Source of the DNA: Dirofilaria immitis
Taxonomy: Eukaryota > Nematoda > Chromadorea > Rhabditida > Onchocercidae
Length of the DNA stretch: 64,000 nt
Direction of reading: 5' to 3'
Assembly (NCBI GenBank): GCA_024305405.1
Contig: JAKNDB010000103.1
Span: 2,976,001-3,040,000, forward strand
Shown here in pieces: positions 38,641 to 51,217 of the stretch. Under the pieces are notes generated by a model that worked only from the letters and a program-made list of their open reading frames with translations, had not been told where the DNA came from and did no database searches. The position numbers and the translations under genes were made by a program. The first letter of the stretch is position 1; each line of letters begins with the position of its first letter.

Positions 38641-38753
38641 CAACAAAAAATAACAACAAATATCGACTTTGTTAAGGAAAAATGAAGAAGAGGAATTCCA
38701 CAAGCATTAAATAGAGGAAGGATAATAGCGAGATTAATGAATGTAATCATTAT
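38296..38753. repeat. Perfect 48-bp inverted repeat with about a 362-bp loop
   Basis: The bases 38,296-38,343 (starting ATAATGATTACATTCATTAA) are the exact reverse complement of 38,706-38,753 (starting ATTAAATAGAGGAAGGATAA). The loop holds the end of the LTR-like block at 38,031. Perfect identity over 48 bases in a region otherwise full of old substitutions implies a recent event, gene conversion or an assembly artefact. Confidence 0.95.
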
Positions 38754-39989
38754 AGAGGAATGTTAAAGGAATAAACGGGATCAAACGGGAGAGTCAAAAG
38801 ATTTAAGGGGGTGAATTTCAATCGAACAGTCATTTTGATAAGTACCAGCACTAGTACCACCAACCGGCATCGATATGAGTATCAATTCGGCGAACGTGTT
38901 CGACACTCCAACAGCATAAGCGATAGCTTGAAGGAGCAAAGATAAAGCGATCGTGAGAAGCAAAACAGTAGCAATGGTAAAATGAAAGACCTGCTAATAC
39001 TCCAAATGCTGTTGGTATCCTTTGTTCTTTTACTGTGCATTCTTTATTTCATCTGTACTATTTGTCAAGTACCATTGTTTAATCCATAATCTTGTTTAAT
39101 CCATATCATTCTGTAAACATAACACCGAATAAAGCTTTTTGGTAATTTAGCAGAGTCACAATAGCAAGAGGAATCAGTTTCTAATCAGTTGCAAACGGAA
39201 GAGGATCTTTTCAAAAAGGCATAGAAAATTTTTTCTCAACAGGATTTTTCTCAACTTTTCTCAACCATTGAAATTAAATTTCGTCTTACTTGATAGTTTA
39301 CTCCAATTTTGGATGGTTCACTAAGCAAACGTGATATACTCAGCGGAATGTTTTCGAATCTATCAATGAAAGGACAATTAATCTGAATGCAAAAATGTGG
39401 ACAATTGAATAGATGTATTTGTCGGCAAAGCCTAAAAGCATAAAAAACATTGAAGTAGTTATAAGAGTATCAAAAGATTAAATGGAAAATGTTGGCAAAA
39501 TTAAAGGATTTAATCATTACATGAGGAATATCAAAGGAAGAGAAGGGATCAAAGGAAAGGAAAGTCGAAGGATTTAAAAGAAAAGAGTTTCGATCGAAGG
39601 GATCAAATTAATTAGTACCAATAGTTACTATAATACTATCAGTTTATTCTTTTGTTGTGCATTCTTATTTTTAATGTATGCCATTGTTTAAGTTGTACTG
39701 TTGTTTTGATCCACTGTTTAATCCATATCATTGTTCATTTCACACAGTTGTTTTAACGCATAACTTTGTTCATTTATTTATTGTGTAAGCGCAATATTGT
39801 GTTGTAACATTTATAACAAGCCTATTCTCTAACCGAGTCACAATTGCAAAAACGATCAATTTACAATCAATGACAAACAAAGAAGATCTTTTTCTCCACT
39901 TCTGATGAGAAATGAAAGGAAATTTTTCTTTCTTTTTCAACAGTATTAGAGAAATTTATTAACAATTAGGATGCCATGTGATTTGGCTA
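38754..39989. other. Repeat-rich intergenic DNA
   Basis: Holds a fragment near 39,300-39,400 (AGCAAACGTGATATACTCAG) related to the inner part of the inverted arms at 45,860 and 48,930. The minus-strand frame at 38,781-38,963 encodes a hydrophobic, signal-peptide-like start (LLTIALSLLLQAIAYAVG) followed by about 40 residues, with no splice partners or family match. No gene is called. Confidence 0.5.
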
Positions 39990-41480
39990 AATTATTCGCT
40001 TCTCTTAAAGTTTTGATTTTTAAAAGAAATACATTTATAAAATTTATTTTGATTTTCTCTGAAAAACATTAAGAAATTCTCGTTTCTGAAACATGCGTAT
40101 ATAATTTACATTTTGTTGTACAGAACATAAATAATCTATATATTCTTGGCATTTATTGTTAGAAAAGGAACGTGAATTAAACTATTGTTTGTGATTTTTT
40201 ATTGATATATTTTTATGAATCGGTCGGAATAAATTTTGCAATCGTTACCACAGGTTTGCTTACACATCGAAAATGGTTGGCCTAAAAAAATTAAGAAATT
40301 GAAATCCATCAATATTAGGAACTAATTATATGAAACTCTTTGGAAGGAATGAAATGCTTGAAGCTTTCAATTTCATTAGACTAAGAAAGAAGAAGGGGAA
40401 TTCCTTCTAAATTTCAGATACTGAACTCGTTGCTTTACTGCATGTGAAAGACTGCTTCATGTTTTTTTCATTGCATTTATGATCATTTCCATAACAGCTT
40501 TGATGAGTTCTGTTATGTAATTGTTACAGTATCACTTCACTGATACGAAAGAGAAAAACAAACCAATCATCAGCTCATATTTATATAGTTTGGTGGTTTT
40601 TAGATTAAAAAAACTCATCTTTATCATCTAATTTTTAATAAATTATTTTACGAATTACTTCCTTTTAATTTGCAAAGCGTGCAATGGCTAAATCTTATTT
40701 CGGCAAATATTTTTTCTTTCTTTTTAATTAGAAAAGCATAATCAGAGATATGTTGCTGAAACTAGGCTTAAGGTTCAGACTGAGGCCCATACTTAGGCTC
40801 AGGTCTGATTTGTTTGTTTGTTGATTTGTTGTTGCTTGATTTGTTTGTTTGTTGTGGTTTGTTGTTTGTTCTTAGGTTCAGGCTTGATTTGTTTATCATC
40901 TTCCTGTTTTAAAAATTTCAAAATTCTATTGCATTTCTTATTTCGAAATGAAAACATATTGGAAGATAAAGAAAAAACTATTGGAAAAAAAATAACCAGC
41001 ATCAGCATGTTCAACAGTTTCGGTATTTTCCGTTCTATATTAGTAGTTAATTTCAATTTTCCAAAACATTGGCCGAAAGTATCTAATTATTTTGAAGTGT
41101 AACAAGTCTAATAAAAATGATAAATTTTTCCTCGATGCCGATAAAACGCCCACTTGAATTGGTGGAATTCTTATCTGTCGAAGATGCGTATGTTAATGTA
41201 TCAAAGATTATTTCCTATTTTTTAGAACTCTTGTTCTTCCATTTTAAATTTCTTCATTTTTCCTCGATGTCAATGGAACTAGAATCGAATGATAACTGGA
41301 AAGCATTATTCGTTTCATCAAAACAACAAAAGTAAACAATAATCAGTGAAATTATCAATGTTCAATGAAATCAGTATTATTTTCATTGCAAGAATATTCT
41401 AAATTATTAGAAGAATACTCTAGATCATTGGAAAATATTCCAGATTATGGGAAGAATAAAGTATTTTTTTGAATATAATT
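39990..41480. repeat. Dispersed repeat family, copy 2
   Basis: Matches copy 1 in order: ATTTTTATGAATCGGTCGG (40,211), TACACATCGAAAATGGTTGG (40,260), a TTAGGC-bearing stretch (40,766-40,885), AATGATAAATTTTTCCTCGAT (41,116) and ATTATTCGTTTCATCAAAAC (41,308). The beginning seen in copies 1 and 3 is missing, so this copy is 5' truncated. TTG/TTTG runs near 40,809-40,890 give T/Q-rich spurious frames. Confidence 0.7.
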
Positions 41481-44239
41481 ATATGAATTATGAATTTAAA
41501 AGAAAATTTATGAATTAAATTACAACGGACTGATTTTGTCTTGGAATTGTTTTCAACTTCGAACACCAGATTTGATTTTCAACCATCACGAGACTGATTT
41601 AGAAGGTTATAAGCTGTCCATCTCAAATTTTTATTAAAAATTTAAACTACAGTTTTTTATTTCTTTAATTTAAATTCCGTCATTGTATCGTTATCATACC
41701 TGATGATAATGAACCATTTTTATCAACACGTTGGAGAATGAGAACAGAAGAAGCAGCAGTAAAAGCAGTGCGGCTCATTTTGCACCAAAGACCGAGGCGG
41801 AATGAATTCTACGGAACGCGTGTTGGGTGTATTGATTATTTCATATTTATCTTTCATTTGCAGTCAAATTCTTCAATATTAATGAAAGAATACAGTATAT
41901 ACCAATACAGTTGAAATTGAAAGGATGAATTTTATTAGATGATAATCAGTCAAAATGTAACACTTTGAAATATTATATTGGACGCTAAATTAATTCTATC
42001 AGTAATTTCACTACTGAATCTTTCTGTTAAATTACAAAGATAAATCTTCGATGTGGTAAGCCAACCATGAACTTCAGTATCAAATAAAATTAGATATTGT
42101 CAACAATAGCAAGTTCTCAGAAAAAAAGTGAAAATTGAATTTAAAATAGTTGAAACTTACAGAGAGGAATGATTAGAGCACCAACTTACATGATTGTTCG
42201 GTTGGATTCAGGATAAGAAATAAGTGTGTTCTTACTTTTTATGTTTCTTACTCGCGAAAATGAATTTGGAACAGAAAAATAATAGAAAGAAATAATAAAT
42301 GCATCATTGATTACTTTAATAAAAAATAATGAAATTCGATAAGATTTCGGTTTTAAGGAATATTTGCAGCAAATGATACGTAACTGAATGAAAAATGTAA
42401 ATATTTTTAATGCACTGTTAATTAGATACCGAAGATTTTCTCTTTCAATTGCATATGAATAATTGTTCCAATATGTTTGCAGAGCGCAAATTTGTTTGGC
42501 TGAATCATTGACTATATTTGTTCCTAAAATTTCTATAAAATTTTCCAACTGTCTAGAAATCATACTTCTAACTCTATAAAAATTTAAGTGATAAATGTTC
42601 AGTTAATTGTTTCAGACGATTATCATATTATTAAAATGCATAACTATTTCAATTATTTCACTCAAATTTCTATATAAATCTGAATTGAAATTTAAAATTT
42701 TGGAAGTTGTGTTTTATTGAAGTAGTGAGCAAATATTGCATAACCCACAAAAAATGCAAGCAACGAGAGATTTTGAAATCATCATAAACTGAAACTATAA
42801 ATTTAGAATATATCCAAAATGATGCACTGAATGATTGAAACATTTAGCGTATTCCAAACAGTTTCATTTAATTAATTCCCAGCATACCCATGACTTTTTG
42901 CAGCATATCCATGACTTTTTGATACGATTTTATGAACTGATGAAGCTTACTAAGAAAAGTTTGGACAAAAGGCTTAATAACTTTCGACGCGTGACAAATC
43001 TTTTGATAAAAATTCCCAATTTATTCCACTCAGTTCATAAAACCGCACAGATAAAAAGTTATAAATAATAGTTCAGTTTGCGTTTCCTTCTAATAATAAG
43101 TGTGAAAAATATATAAATTTATTTGTATTATGCATAAAAATGTAAATTATACATATGAAAATTATATACGTGTTTTCTATCACTTTTATTTCAGCTTTAT
43201 GAATTAATGAGAACAAATTTTAAAGTCTTTATCAACGGTTTTGCTATACATCGAAAATGATTGAATTGAATTCGCCCAAACTTCTCTTAAAATTAAGATT
43301 TACTAATGCCTAAAATCAATCCGCACAAATATGAATTGATAACTGATTGTTTATCACTAATAAAAATCATGTATAGTTAAAAATAAGTTCCAATAGCTGA
43401 AATTTAAAAGGAAATAAATTAAAATTATTAACTTTTCTATTTCTATATTAGTCCAACGAAATTATTAAATATACAATAATTGGATAGTTCGCAATTAATC
43501 ATATCCTGGGCAACTTTCGGCAATTAAAAAAAAAGTGTCAGAGGACAACGATTATTCGATTACATGTTACGACGAATTTCTCATCTTACTTCATGCAAAA
43601 ATAGCTGAAAAGATACGGATGCGTTTTTGAGATAATATGGAAAAATTTCCATTGCATATCTTTCACATTAGATTGCTATACTTCCAAAATGATTAAATCC
43701 ATTCAGCCAAATAATTAATCTGATAAAGTTATATGGAATGAACTAACTATAAACTTGGCATGCTACTTCTAGACACGTTTTATTCATTTCCTACCTTTCT
43801 CATTCCTTATAGTTTTTCATTTTGAAAAAAGTGAAATGAAAAAGAATTTTGCAAATCGAAATTAAAAACTTAGTGTCATTTACATTACCAATCATTTAAC
43901 GTTATTCATCAAAATAAGTTTGCCCGATGAAAAATTGGTGGTTCATTAGCATTATGTCATAAATTGATCAATAAAAAATGGCACATTTATTTTTTGCCGA
44001 GTTTGTTATATTTCCAAAACGACTGAATCCATCTAATAGAATTTTTAGCCAATTGAAATTCAATGATGATAACAGTTTTAATTTGATGCAGACGCAAAAA
44101 TGAATTTAAAAAAAAAAACCATTCAGTCTAATATAAAGTATATTTTACCTTTCCATCCTCTCGCCCCAGTCACTCCCTTTCGCTGCAATTCTCAATTTTG
44201 AAAAAATACCATGGCAGAAAATCTCGCAAATTTTTAGAT
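41481..44239. other. Intergenic DNA with weak repeat fragments
   Basis: No supported gene. The minus-strand frame at 42,186-42,563 (125 residues) has no recognisable family or splice context. Short fragments resembling the dispersed repeat (CATCGAAAATGATTGAAT near 43,251; CCAAAACGACTGAATCCATC near 44,014) suggest further heavily diverged copies. A 26-bp local duplication, CCCATGACTTTTTG / TCCATGACTTTTTG, occurs near 42,887-42,921. Confidence 0.5.
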
Positions 44240-45939
44240 AAAAATGATAAATGAAAATTTTAGCGAATCAAATTTAGACCTAAGTGTAAACCTAAGCAAC
44301 AGTTACGTCCTTACATAAACTATCGAAGCTTGGTAGAGTATTTTGTATTTTGGGGTGTGTATTTGTTTTTATTATCCTTTATTGAAGTGAGAGAAGGTTC
44401 CCTTTTTTTTCGAATTCATTTCAACTTCTTTTCTGATACAGTTTGTTTCTTCTCGACTTGTTTTAATAAATTTTCCATTTACGTTACAATTTTGATCGGT
44501 ATCTGAGATAAAAAGAATAGATTTGTAGAATTTATTTTGATCTTCTCTGAAACATTAGGAAATTTTCGTTTATGACTCATGCGTATTTTTTTTGGTATAG
44601 AACATAATTTATATATTTTTGACATTTATTGCTCGGAAAGTAACGGAAATTGAATTGTTGTTTGTAATATTTATTGGTATATTTTTATGAATCAATCGAA
44701 ATGAATTTCATAATTTTTCTATAGATTTGCCTTCACATTGAAAATGATTGCCTAAAAATGAACAGACTGAAATCCATCAGTTCTGGGAAATAATTAGATA
44801 AAATCGTGCTGAATTAAATACTTAAATCTTTCAATTTTTTTTGTTAGACTAATAAAGAAATCGAAGGGATAAAAATTCTTTTAAATTTCAGATATTGAAC
44901 TTAGTACTTTGCTGACGTGAATAAACTGCTCATTCCATTTATGATCATTTTTTGTGGTAGATTTAATGTGCTCTATTATACATAATTGTTACAAGGTTAT
45001 TTTCATTAATGATGAAAGACTGAAAACAAACCAATCGTCAATTCTTATTTGTATGGTTCGGTGGTCTCTATGTTTAAAAATATATATGTATATATTTTCA
45101 TCTAATTTTGACACCTTATTCTCCCATATTTCCTTATTTTTAATCTGACAAAAAATGCACTGGTCATAGTTTATTTTGGCAAATTTTTTTTTTTACAAAT
45201 TCGCATTTCCTGTTTCAAAATTAAAAACTATGGAGACAGGAAATAAAATATATTCAGTATTAACTAGTCAACAATTTGGGTATTCCTCATTTTGTACGGC
45301 TTTATCAGATTTTTGATTACATTAATGTACGTTTTTTTTTTTTACTAGATACTATTTTTTCTATTATTCTTTCATTTTATGTTCTTCACATTAAATGTGA
45401 TTTAGTCGTTATCTCGAATTCGTTAATCAATTTCCTCCTGAGAAATTCGACTATTTCGAGTATTAATCGACTCTCAAGAAAGTGAGGTAAATATGAAAAA
45501 ACCACTCTATTCATTTCATTTTTTTTTCATTTCAGCGATTCTTCACACTCAAATGTTTATCACTGCTAACATGTATACACTTACCATACGAACAAAAATG
45601 GTTGGAGAGCATTATTCGTTTCATCAAAACAACAAAAGTAAACAACACATCAGTGAAACTATCAATGTTCAATGAAATCAATATTATTTTCATCGCAAGA
45701 ATATTCCGATTTATTGAAAGAATGCTTCGGATCATTAGAAGAATATTCTGGATCATGGAAGGAATAATCCTTGTTCAGAAATTAGCAATCAAATTAGCAG
45801 ATTCCAACAACTGCATATAGGAACCAGCCTTGAAACTAAGATCTGAGCCTGATAGCCTACTCCAATTATGGATGGTTCATCAAGCAAATATAATGTACTC
45901 AGCGGAATAGTTTCGAATATATCACTGAAAACACAATTG
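44240..45939. repeat. Dispersed repeat family, copy 3
   Basis: Starts with AAATGAAAATTTTAGCGAAT and CCTAAG motifs as copy 1 does. It continues through ATTTTTATGAATCAATCG (44,686), CTAATAAAGAAATCGAAGGG (44,850) and a shortened middle, and ends in the 45,353-45,939 block that is also the left arm of the large inverted repeat. No intact coding frame. Confidence 0.7.
45353..45939 (+). repeat. Left arm of a large inverted repeat (about 587 bp)
   Basis: Reverse-complement matches 48,878-49,458 across its whole length. By eye the core (45,410-45,930) has only a handful of differences, such as one T in a nine-T run and ATTAGCAATC against ATCAGCAATC. The same short proteins can be read on opposite strands of the two arms, but these frames also contain repeat-family sequence and are not genes. 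The other dispersed copies are far more diverged, so the arms are much younger than the family. Confidence 0.95.
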
Positions 45940-48877
45940 GTATGAAGCAAAACTCTAGAAAATTGAATACTGTATTGAGAGAACGAGACCTAATAATAGT
46001 TAAAATGCCATATATGACAGCTAAATTTTTCATTTATCTTGCAGCTTTAAGATAAAGAAAGTAATCATAATATTTATTTTGAGCTATGATGAAGCATTTA
46101 GAATTTCTCGGTTATTTTTCATGTATATATATATAATATATATATATATTTTTAAATGGAAGATGAATAATTTATATATTTTTGACATTTGTGCTAGGAA
46201 AAAACGGAAACTGAATTGTCTTCCATAAGTTTTTTATTGGTGCAAATTGATTGAAATAAATATTGATTAGATAGAATTGTCTAAACAAGCTGTGTATTTA
46301 AGTCATTCGACATATCATTTCTTATATATCCTAAATCTGTAGTTTCAGGTTACGGTGGATTAAAATCTCTCTTTCTTCTTACACTCCTTTTGCGCCATGT
46401 AAAGTCATTCAATATTACTTCCATGGTTAGAGTTTTTGGAATTTTAATCTGATCAAAATTTATTCGAAAATTTAGAGAAAATAATTAAAATATACATTTG
46501 ACGTAATGCATTGACTTAGAATTGAATTTCATTGATCGCGTATTTGCATTTCGGTGTTGAAAATTATTAAAATCTGAATATTTTGTGAAAATTATGGAAA
46601 TTAATTTAAATTTTACGGAATCCCGTGATCAAATTTTTACGAAATCCCATGCGGAATAATTGAAAAAGTTTCTGTTATTGGCACGGGATAGAAAATTACT
46701 CTGTTACTTATTCACCAAAGATGTGGAAAATATGGCGTTTTTATTTTTCTTTTATTTATGTATCAAAGTATTCCCTAATAAAACCAAATTCTACCATTAC
46801 AGAATAATGCGATGGTCGATGCTGTAGATTTTGAAATAAACCGCCAATTCAAAATATTTCATTTTCGAGGTTGAGAAATAAACTCTTCGTCTTAGTGAAA
46901 TTTTGGAAATGCAAATTTCAAAAGATTGATGCGGTATACATCTTCTTTGTCCATGTTAAGTTTCGATTTAATTGGAAAAATGTGCCGTTTAGAAATTTTT
47001 ATTCTTTACTTCGAAAGTTTTTCCTTATTTAAATTCGAATTCATCATCAGATTAATCTAAGTGAATTGTAGTTTTGTAAATTATAGAGAATAGTTCTGTT
47101 AAAACTTCCTAATAGGTTTGATAATTTTTAAATTCACTATATGCATAGATATTACTAATCATCAAATGCAGTTATTATATTTGGCACAGAAAACCCGTTT
47201 CGCGCAGTCAACTTACTTTGTTAATCTATTTATGATTACTCTTATAATGATTATCTAAAATTTCTCTCAAAAATTATTCATGATTTTGAAATTTTAATAG
47301 ATTTTTATATAGTATTTTTGTTGTATGAAATTTACGAGTTGTACTGAGACTTAGTTATTTCATTTCAGGGATAAAAAAATCTTTCACGAGGAAACAAATG
47401 GAAGTACGATGAATGGAATAATTTTCCCGAAGCTATTGCACCTTCAGATTTTTGTTAATTCATATATGTGTATGATTCAATAATTATCTCTTACATTCAT
47501 AGACGCAAGTGATAAATTTTATGAATTATGCAAAAGTATAGAGTACTGAAGTTTAGTCGTTTTAACACGAGGTTTGAAAGTCATTTCACTCCAAATTTTG
47601 CTTAGTAATTTAAATTGTAATTTTATCACTTAAATTCCACATCAAATCTTATTATAATTAAGTAACAATGAGTTTTCTCGCTAATATCCTAAGAAAGGAA
47701 GCAGTGGAAATAATTTAATGTAATTAGAGCTCATTGTTTTCTAAAAGACTGATATGAAACTTATAAATGCTCAACGTACATTGTTGTTGTTATCCTTTTC
47801 TTTAATTTGTAGACAAAATTTTTAGATGCTGTACTTAATATTGGTAACCATATTTATAAGTTTCTTGGAACTTAGCCGATAGAATGTAACAGTATTATAA
47901 AACATCATGTTAGATCAAATTGAATTTCATCAGGGATTTTATTACTGTAGTTTTCTATCAATTACGAGAATAAAATCTCCAGCATTTAAATCAGATACCC
48001 ACGAATTTCAGAACGAAACGAAGTTTTTCATTCCGATTTATTGTGATGATGAAATTTTTGTTGAAAGAACTACAAATTGAATATCTATGCAACCGATACT
48101 GGCGTATCAATTTGTATTATTACTCAAGCTTGGACAGCAAGTCGTATTTGACAATTTCTTGATTACGCGAAGATTTAAAATGGGAAAACATAGGAAAAGG
48201 TAGCAAATGCATTTTCGATTTTATTATATTCACAGCTGACATTTGACAGATCCAGATATGAATTTGACCTGCTCGATCTCAAAGTCGAATAATAACTCTA
48301 ATATTTAAGAACAAACAACGAGAAATTTTACCATTTCTGCAGCAAATATATTTTAGCACAAAAGAGTTTGAATGATTTCAGAACTTTTACTATATGGACA
48401 GCTTAGTGTTACTACTTCATGGTTGTTTTTATCAAATAAATAATGACCAAATAAGGCAATACTACACACTTCATTAGTATAATATTCAATGATAATAAGA
48501 TTAATAATAATAATAATACACTTACATTACTCTGCCCAATGAATTTGAATTTTTGTACCAAAGGCTGACGTTAGAGATGTTCACAAAAAGAGTACCAACT
48601 TGAAAGGAAAAAGGGAATATTTGTATAGCAAAAGAAACGTTACAATATAATTTTTAAAAACGATGATATAATCATTAGTTGACTAGCACGGCATTCTAAC
48701 TGCTATTAATTTTCTTTTTATTATCTCAAAATTGCAAGATAAACGAAAAATCTCTCAAAACACCTATTCAATTTATTAATAATAATAAAATCATAGAGAT
48801 AGTCCAACATCTCAGCTGTTATCAACTCTCGCTGTTTGAATAGATCTATTTAAGTTTCTACAATTTTGCATTTATAT
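45940..48877. other. Spacer between the inverted arms
   Basis: About 2.9 kb of AT-rich DNA with an AT microsatellite near 46,122-46,151 and a fragment of the dispersed repeat near 46,160-46,240 (TATATTTTTGACATTTGTGC). No open frame over 60 codons and no splice-supported exon were seen, so there is no transposase or other cargo to explain the arms. Confidence 0.6.
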
Positions 48878-49458
48878 CAATTGTCCTTTCAGTGATATAT
48901 TCGAAACTATTCCGCTGAGTACATTATATTTGCTTGATGAACCATCCATAATTGGAGTAGGCTATCAGGCTCAGATCTTAGTTTCAAGGCTGGTTCCTAT
49001 ATGCAGTTGTTGGAATCTGCTAATTTGATTGCTGATTTCTGAACAAGGATTATTCCTTCCATGATCCAGAATATTCTTCTAATGATCCGAAGCATTCTTT
49101 CAATAAATCGGAATATTCTTGCGATGAAAATAATATTGATTTCATTGAACATTGATAGTTTCACTGATGTGTTGTTTACTTTTGTTGTTTTGATGAAACG
49201 AATAATGCTCTCCAACCATTTTTGTTCGTATGGTAAGTGTATACATGTTAGCAGTGATAAACATTTGAGTGTGAAGAATCGCTGAAATGAAAAAAAATGA
49301 AATGAATAGAGTGGTTTTTTCATATTTACCTCACTTTCTTGAGAGTCGATTAATACTCGAAATAGTCGAATTTCTCAGGAGGAAATTGATTAACGAATTC
49401 GAGATAACGACTAAGTCACACTGAAGAACTTAAAATGAAAGAATAATAGAAAAAAATT
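48878..49458 (-). repeat. Right arm of the large inverted repeat (about 581 bp)
   Basis: Inverted counterpart of 45,353-45,939. Homology fades just outside both ends: at the inner side after CAATTG, and at the outer side where the left arm has ACTAGATACTATT and the right arm GCATTAATTTT. A shorter GTACATTAATGTA match lies further out, at 45,320 and about 49,475. Confidence 0.95.
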
Positions 49459-51051
49459 AATGCGTCCTAATTACATTAATGTACACATATTTGACAGCTT
49501 TTAGATATGAATTTCACCAATTTGAGTGAGTCCACCGGCATCTGTTGGGAAAAAGGGGACAATTAACTGTCTTCAACAAATCACTCATAAATTTATCTTA
49601 TGATTTTATGATTCCGCATTATCTTTATCAGAATGGCAAAAACAATTTCCAAATACTGCATGTTTTCTTTTCTTGTTTTTTGATAACTATAAATATAGGA
49701 AAAATTTGTCTTATTCGTGAAGAATCGGAAGGAAAATATTTATTTAGTCGTTTGATTATAGAGCAATACAATACAGTGATATTTGGTAATATGGGATAGA
49801 GAATATAATTTAAATAGTTAAGTAATTTTAATCAGCAAGGGTCAATAATTACGTCAAGGAAGACGAATCTGATTTGAATCGAGGAAGACGTATGTAGCGT
49901 TGAGTCCAATACGCAAACATTCTCTTAAAAAAGGGTTGTACTTACAATGTTACGTAGATTACATGAGAAGCGATATACAGAAATAGTTTTTTATCCATAC
50001 GAGAAATTCACAAACTGAATGGGAACTTTTTCTCAGAAGCAACAATTTCACAACTGCATGAAATTTGTAAGCTTTCTCACTATTGAATGTAAGATTTGTG
50101 AATAAAATAGTTTTTTACAGATTAGCCGGCAGATGAGGGAACCTTTGTACTAGGGAAAAAGAAATGTATCTTTTGTACAATCTGACCATATAAGGTGATG
50201 TGTCTTTTACTCAGGAAATTTTTCGTGTAGTGAATTCTGTTGCAATAAATTACGAAAAATTTCTATGATGAAAGAAATTATGAGTGTCGCTAAAATCGGA
50301 AATAGAAAAAAATCGAATTTAGAGAATAGAAAATAGAATTTTAGAGAAGACAGTGATTCCATTGTGTTGGTTTCGCATGAATGGTTATATATTGTATATG
50401 TGTATTTAATGTATACTGAAAGATGTAAGCGCTTTTGTCTTTGAGCTATATTTCCTACAAGCTAACAAAGGCCGTATTCTTCACAACCGTACCAGGATTC
50501 ATCACCTACGAAAGAAGAAGGTCCAAAATACTAAAAGGACATTTAGCGGTAAGAATATAATAACACTCATCAAAATTTAATTTTCTTTGCAAAAGCATAT
50601 TTGTCTTAATGATTTGTCCAATAGATGATTTTGAAGCTTGTTTTTACATCGCTATTTATAAATTTTTCTAATCAATTTAATTTTGTCAATCAGCTTTATT
50701 TATATTTGGCAAAAGATATGGAAACTAAATTGCTATGCTTCTTTTTCTGCATATACATTATATACATTACGAGACAGTATTTCTTTCTTCATTTACGTTT
50801 AATCAATATTATTTAATTAAATTTTATATTTGACATTTTTATCTTATTTTGTTAGTTTCTAATATCATTTTTTTATAAGACGTGAAGTTTAACTTTAAAT
50901 CTAGAAAAGCTTCGAAGTAGTTATTATCATGCAAAGCCGTGAGAAAATGTCGGACTGGATGCAATTTAATGATTATATTTACGATTATATTAATTTAAAT
51001 TGATCATGATAATGATCATATTATTTCTTGTAACGACTATATTGGTCTAAA
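49459..51051. other. Intergenic region upstream of the FAXC-like gene's 3' end
   Basis: No gene supported. A GC-richer patch at 50,455-50,552 is exon-like, being open in two frames (such as KAVFFTTVPGFITYERRRSK) and ending at a GTAAGA donor, but no partner exon or family match was found. Confidence 0.5.
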
Positions 51052-51057
51052 TTTATT
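51052..51057 (-). terminator. Candidate polyadenylation signal for the FAXC-like gene
   Basis: TTTATT on the plus strand reads AATAAA on the minus strand, about 160 bases after the proposed stop codon at 51,218-51,220. Positional evidence only. Confidence 0.4.
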
Positions 51058-51217
51058 ATAATAAGGAGAAATATTTTTCTGAAATATGTAGGAACAATTT
51101 ATGAAATATTAAACTGATGAGAATTCATGAAAATTTTTGAAATGCGAAAATTCATTGCTCTACTTTTCTCGGCCTAATGCTAATAATCTTTTTCGCGGAA
51201 TTTTTACTCGCTCATAT

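Noticed and set aside
38781..38963. Minus-strand 60-residue frame with a signal-peptide-like start
   Set aside because: Hydrophobic N-terminus is suggestive, but there is no acceptor, partner exon or family match.
45493..45820. Matching open frames on opposite strands at 45.5 and 49.3 kb as a duplicated small gene
   Set aside because: They lie within the inverted arms, overlap frames on the other strand and resemble diverged non-coding repeat copies elsewhere in the window.
51056..51078. Alternative last exon of the FAXC-like gene ending EKYFSLL
   Set aside because: It fits phase, but the exon at 51,285-51,218 encodes RYWPDW, matching the family's terminal (F/Y)WP(E/D)W motif, and is closer.
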